Shown here piece after piece: positions 61,474 through 64,000 of a stretch of 64,000 nt of DNA. Numbering within the stretch: position 1 is the first letter of the stretch; every line of letters starts with the position of its first letter. The notes under the pieces were generated by a model. It was given only the letters and a program-made list of their open reading frames with translations. It did no database searches and was not told the DNA's origin. Both the position numbers and the translations under genes were made by a program. The DNA is taken from NCBI RefSeq assembly GCF_000971965.1, contig NZ_KQ040793.1, positions 395,296 through 459,295 on the forward strand. Direction: 5' to 3'. The stretch comes from Paenibacillus wulumuqiensis. GTDB lineage: Bacteria; Bacillota; Bacilli; Paenibacillales; Paenibacillaceae.

Positions 61474-62817
61474 ATGGAGAACAAGATACGCGGAGGAAAG
61501 ATTTTCTCGTTGGGACTGCAGCATGTGCTGGCCATGTATGCTGGAGCGATTCTGGTGCCACTGCTTGTCGGACGGGCACTCAACCTGACAGGGGAGCAGC
61601 TATCGTATCTGGTAGCGATCGACCTACTGACCTGCGGGATCGCCACACTGCTGCAGGCATGGAAGACCCGCTATCTGGGGATCGGGCTGCCTGTTATGCT
61701 GGGAAGCTCCTTTGTCGCGATTACGCCGATGATCGGGATCGGCAATCAGTACGGACTGGGTGCCATCTATGGGGCGATTATCGCAGCCGGTCTGTTCGTT
61801 GCCGTCTTTGCAAACTGGTTCGGTAAAATGATCAAGCTGTTCCCGCCTGTCGTTACCGGCACGGTCGTTACGGTCATCGGTCTCTCCCTCATCCCCACGG
61901 GAATCAAAAACATGGCCGGCGGTGCCAACAGCCCGACATTCGGCAGTCTGGACAATCTGCTGCTCTCCTTTGGCGTACTGGCGCTGATTCTGGTGATCAA
62001 CCGCTTCTTCACCGGCTTTATGCGGTCGCTGTCTGTATTGATCGGTATTATAGCCGGTACGGCAGTCGCTGCCATGATGGGAAAAGTAAACCTGTCGGCA
62101 GTGACCGAAGCATCCTGGTTTCATCTGCCGCAATTTTTCGCCTTTGGACTGCCGGAATTCCGGATCGCTCCGATTCTGACAATGATCATCGTCTGTATGG
62201 TCATTGTCGTCGAATCGACAGGCGTATTCCTCGCTCTCGGACGTGTCTGTGAGCAGAAGCTGACTCCACAGGACATGACCCGCGGGTACCGCACTGAAGG
62301 AATCGCGATTGTACTGGGCGGATTGTTCAACGCTTTCCCTTATAATACATTTGCCCAGAATGTCGGCCTGGTCGAGCTGTCCCGGGTCAAGACGCGCAAT
62401 GTGATCTACATGGCTTCCGGCATTCTGGTCGTACTCGGTTTGGTACCGAAGATCGCCGCACTGGCTACGGTCATTCCATCCGCCGTATTGGGCGGAGCAA
62501 CGGTCGTGCTGTTCGGTATGGTTGTCGCATCCGGCATCCGAATGCTGACGGAAGTGAATTTTCAGGATCAGCGCAATCTGATGATCGTCGCCTGCTCTGT
62601 CTCGCTGGGCATCGGCGCAACGGTAGTACCGGAGCTGTTCGCCGGTCTGCCTGCTGCACTGCGTATCATCGTCAGCGATGGCACGATTACCGGCAGCCTG
62701 TCGGCGATCCTGCTGAACGTGTTCTTCCAGTCCAGCTCCCGACTCTCCCGCCCGGCAGCAATGGAGCCAATCGTGCCTGCCGAGACGCCGGCGATTCGCG
62801 AGCAGGTATCCAGCTGA
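61474..62817 (+). CDS. Xanthine/uracil-type nucleobase permease (NCS2 family)
   Basis: A 447-residue membrane transporter with about 12-14 helices. ATG 61474 follows AAAAAGGGGC by 9 bases; the longer frame is unsupported. NCS2 motifs: SLGLQHVLAMYAGAILVPLL, MLGSSFVAITPMIGIGNQYG, VVTGTVVTVIGLSLIPTGI, and the substrate-binding VESTGVFLALGRVCEQKLTP with AFPYNTFAQNVGLVELSRVK. The Q-N-V-G-L pattern favours xanthine or uric acid over uracil; PbuX-like is the best guess. No xpt gene or riboswitch is adjacent. Confidence 0.92.
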   Translation: MENKIRGGKIFSLGLQHVLAMYAGAILVPLLVGRALNLTGEQLSYLVAIDLLTCGIATLLQAWKTRYLGIGLPVMLGSSFVAITPMIGIGNQYGLGAIYGAIIAAGLFVAVFANWFGKMIKLFPPVVTGTVVTVIGLSLIPTGIKNMAGGANSPTFGSLDNLLLSFGVLALILVINRFFTGFMRSLSVLIGIIAGTAVAAMMGKVNLSAVTEASWFHLPQFFAFGLPEFRIAPILTMIIVCMVIVVESTGVFLALGRVCEQKLTPQDMTRGYRTEGIAIVLGGLFNAFPYNTFAQNVGLVELSRVKTRNVIYMASGILVVLGLVPKIAALATVIPSAVLGGATVVLFGMVVASGIRMLTEVNFQDQRNLMIVACSVSLGIGATVVPELFAGLPAALRIIVSDGTITGSLSAILLNVFFQSSSRLSRPAAMEPIVPAETPAIREQVSS

Positions 62818-63022
62818 TCCAAGCACCAGATCACCTGCTTGCTTCCGACGATGACTGGACAGATACAGAACGACACGCCTCCTCTCTGATGGATTTGCAG
62901 GATCATTTCCTCCAATAACGGGACAAGCACGTTCCATCCTTGCTATAATGGGTATATATGTGGGTATTCTGCGGAATACCCTCTTCGTATGACAAATATA
63001 GAATAGTGGATAGGAGCTGCCC

Positions 63023-63808
63023 ATGTCTGAACAAAGCATTATTTTCTTCGATATTGACGGAACTCTGCTGGATCACAACAAAGAAATTCCCGCTTCCACC
63101 AAAAAAGCTGTATTCGACCTGCGTGCACGCGGTCATGAAGTGGCCATTGCTACCGGTCGTGCACCGTTTATGTTTGAAGATATTCGCAAAGAACTGGAGA
63201 TTGACACGTATGTCAGCTACAACGGACAGTATGTCGTGCTGCGTGGTGAGGTCATTTATACCAATCCGCTGAATCCCGATGCGCTGCAGCAGCTGACCGA
63301 ACGGGCGATTGAAAAGGAAAACCCGATCGTCTATATGGATGCAGATGATATGCACTCCAACGTGCCGGAAGAGCATGAATATATTACGACCAGCATCAAG
63401 ACGCTGCAGGTCGGCAAATTCCCGAGCTTTGACCCGTCTTATTACCAGGAACGGGAGATCTACCAGTGCCTGCTGTTCTGCCTGGAAGGTGCCGAGCAGC
63501 AGTACGAAGCCGATTTCAAGGCATTTGACTTTATCCGCTGGCATCCGATGTCTGTCGACGTACTGCCTTCCGGCGGCTCCAAAGCAAACGGCATCTCCAA
63601 AATCACCGACAAGCTGGGCTTCCCGCGGGAACGCCAGTATGCTTTTGGCGACGGGCTGAACGATGTGGAGATGCTCAAGCAGATCTACAACAGTGTTGCC
63701 ATGGGCAACGGCGAAGAAGCCGCCAAGGCAGCAGCACGACATGTCACCAAAAATGTGGATGAAGATGGTATTCTGCACGGTCTGCAAATGGTTGGACTGC
63801 TGGATTAA
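63023..63808 (+). CDS. Cof-type HAD family phosphatase
   Basis: A 261-residue phosphatase of the haloacid dehalogenase family with a C2B cap. Motif I FFDIDGTLLD, motif II AIATGRAP, motif III GGSKANGISK (Lys) and motif IV YAFGDGLNDVEML are complete. The cap lies at about residues 80-185. AGGAGCTGCCC precedes the ATG. Enzymes of this group dephosphorylate sugar phosphates, flavins or nucleotides; the substrate is open. Confidence 0.95.
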   Translation: MSEQSIIFFDIDGTLLDHNKEIPASTKKAVFDLRARGHEVAIATGRAPFMFEDIRKELEIDTYVSYNGQYVVLRGEVIYTNPLNPDALQQLTERAIEKENPIVYMDADDMHSNVPEEHEYITTSIKTLQVGKFPSFDPSYYQEREIYQCLLFCLEGAEQQYEADFKAFDFIRWHPMSVDVLPSGGSKANGISKITDKLGFPRERQYAFGDGLNDVEMLKQIYNSVAMGNGEEAAKAAARHVTKNVDEDGILHGLQMVGLLD

Positions 63809-63924
63809 AGGATTACGGAATACAGACGACTTTGCATATAGCTGAAAAGATCGGCGGATATACAAGACGATCGCTTCTAACCGCATATTATAAGAAAAAC
63901 CGCCGGATAGGGTTGCTGCCACTA

Positions 63925-64000
63925 TGAACTGCACCCCTTAAAATGGACATTAGAAAACCCCTCGGTTAAACTAATGAGCATTTGGGGGTGCATTTTTCAT
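63925..64000 (-). mobile_element. Probable end of an IS3-family-like insertion sequence (partial)
   Basis: The last 76 bases resemble the terminal region of IS3-type elements. On the minus strand a frame coming from the right edge ends ...KNAPPNAH at a TAG (63971-63973), then a hairpin ATTAG...CTAAT follows, then TGTCCATTTTAAGGGG, ending TGCAGTTCA, like an IS3 inverted repeat. The rest of the element would lie outside the window, so identity is only probable. Confidence 0.5.

Overview
The window looks like chromosome of a Paenibacillus-type member of the Paenibacillaceae. The evidence is the gene families present: a paeninodin-type lasso peptide cluster, futalosine-pathway menaquinone genes, a Bacillus-type formate dehydrogenase paired with a DUF1641 protein, DUF1540, secreted pectin-degrading enzymes, and strong GGAGG-type ribosome binding sites. 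This is inferred from gene content only. There are no rRNA or tRNA genes, no CRISPR array and no complete mobile element. What looks like the end of an IS3-like element lies at the right edge.

Layout. (1) 1-6.35 kb, minus strand: a lasso peptide operon of paeninodin type. In transcription order it holds a small unknown ORF, the cyclase (C), four tandem precursor genes (A4 to A1) with a decayed fifth core, an HPr-kinase-like tailoring kinase (K), the PqqD-like leader-binding protein (B1), the transglutaminase-like protease (B2) and a nucleotidyltransferase that runs off the left edge. (2) 7-17 kb: an aldo/keto reductase, a secreted two-domain CBM32-like protein, a lipoprotein with a copper-amine-oxidase-like domain, a divergent IF3 paralogue, a soluble hybrid kinase with six PAS domains, and a Cas4/AddB-like nuclease. 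(3) 17.3-20.5 kb: an AraC regulator with uxuA and an SDR-type uxuB for hexuronate use. (4) 20.7-28.7 kb: an MFS exporter, RtcB with a remnant of an RNA-repair ligase, and an AraC regulator divergent from a Gfo/Idh plus two xylose-isomerase-like TIM barrel genes. (5) 29-34 kb: a type I toxin-antitoxin locus, a frameshifted GH29 fucosidase, a sortase, a cyclic-di-GMP riboswitch and structured leader before a secreted transglutaminase-like protein, and Ogt. (6) 34.3-39.8 kb: a menaquinone-linked type formate dehydrogenase operon divergent from mqnB-mqnD. (7) 40-50 kb: DUF1540, a chemoreceptor, two rhamnogalacturonan acetylesterases, a YtrA/ABC operon and small genes. (8) 50.5-54.6 kb: nrdIEF with NrdR boxes. 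(9) 54.9-64 kb: GH64 glucanase, a second chemoreceptor, a PL11 rhamnogalacturonan lyase, a purine permease and a HAD phosphatase.

How they fit together. The lasso cluster should make ring-closed peptides whose ring joins Ala1 to Asp9 and whose C-terminal Ser is the likely kinase target. The pectin-side enzymes (two esterases, PL11, UxuA/UxuB, perhaps the broken fucosidase) form a plant-polymer theme, and three secreted-enzyme genes carry CcpA (cre) type sites. The formate dehydrogenase and the menaquinone genes are divergently arranged and may supply electrons to, and make, the same quinone.

The strongest candidates for new biology are the four-copy kinase-type lasso cluster with its remnant, the apparent AUU start of its kinase, the type I toxin locus with a complete predicted antisense RNA, and the two stacked RNA elements before the transglutaminase-like gene.
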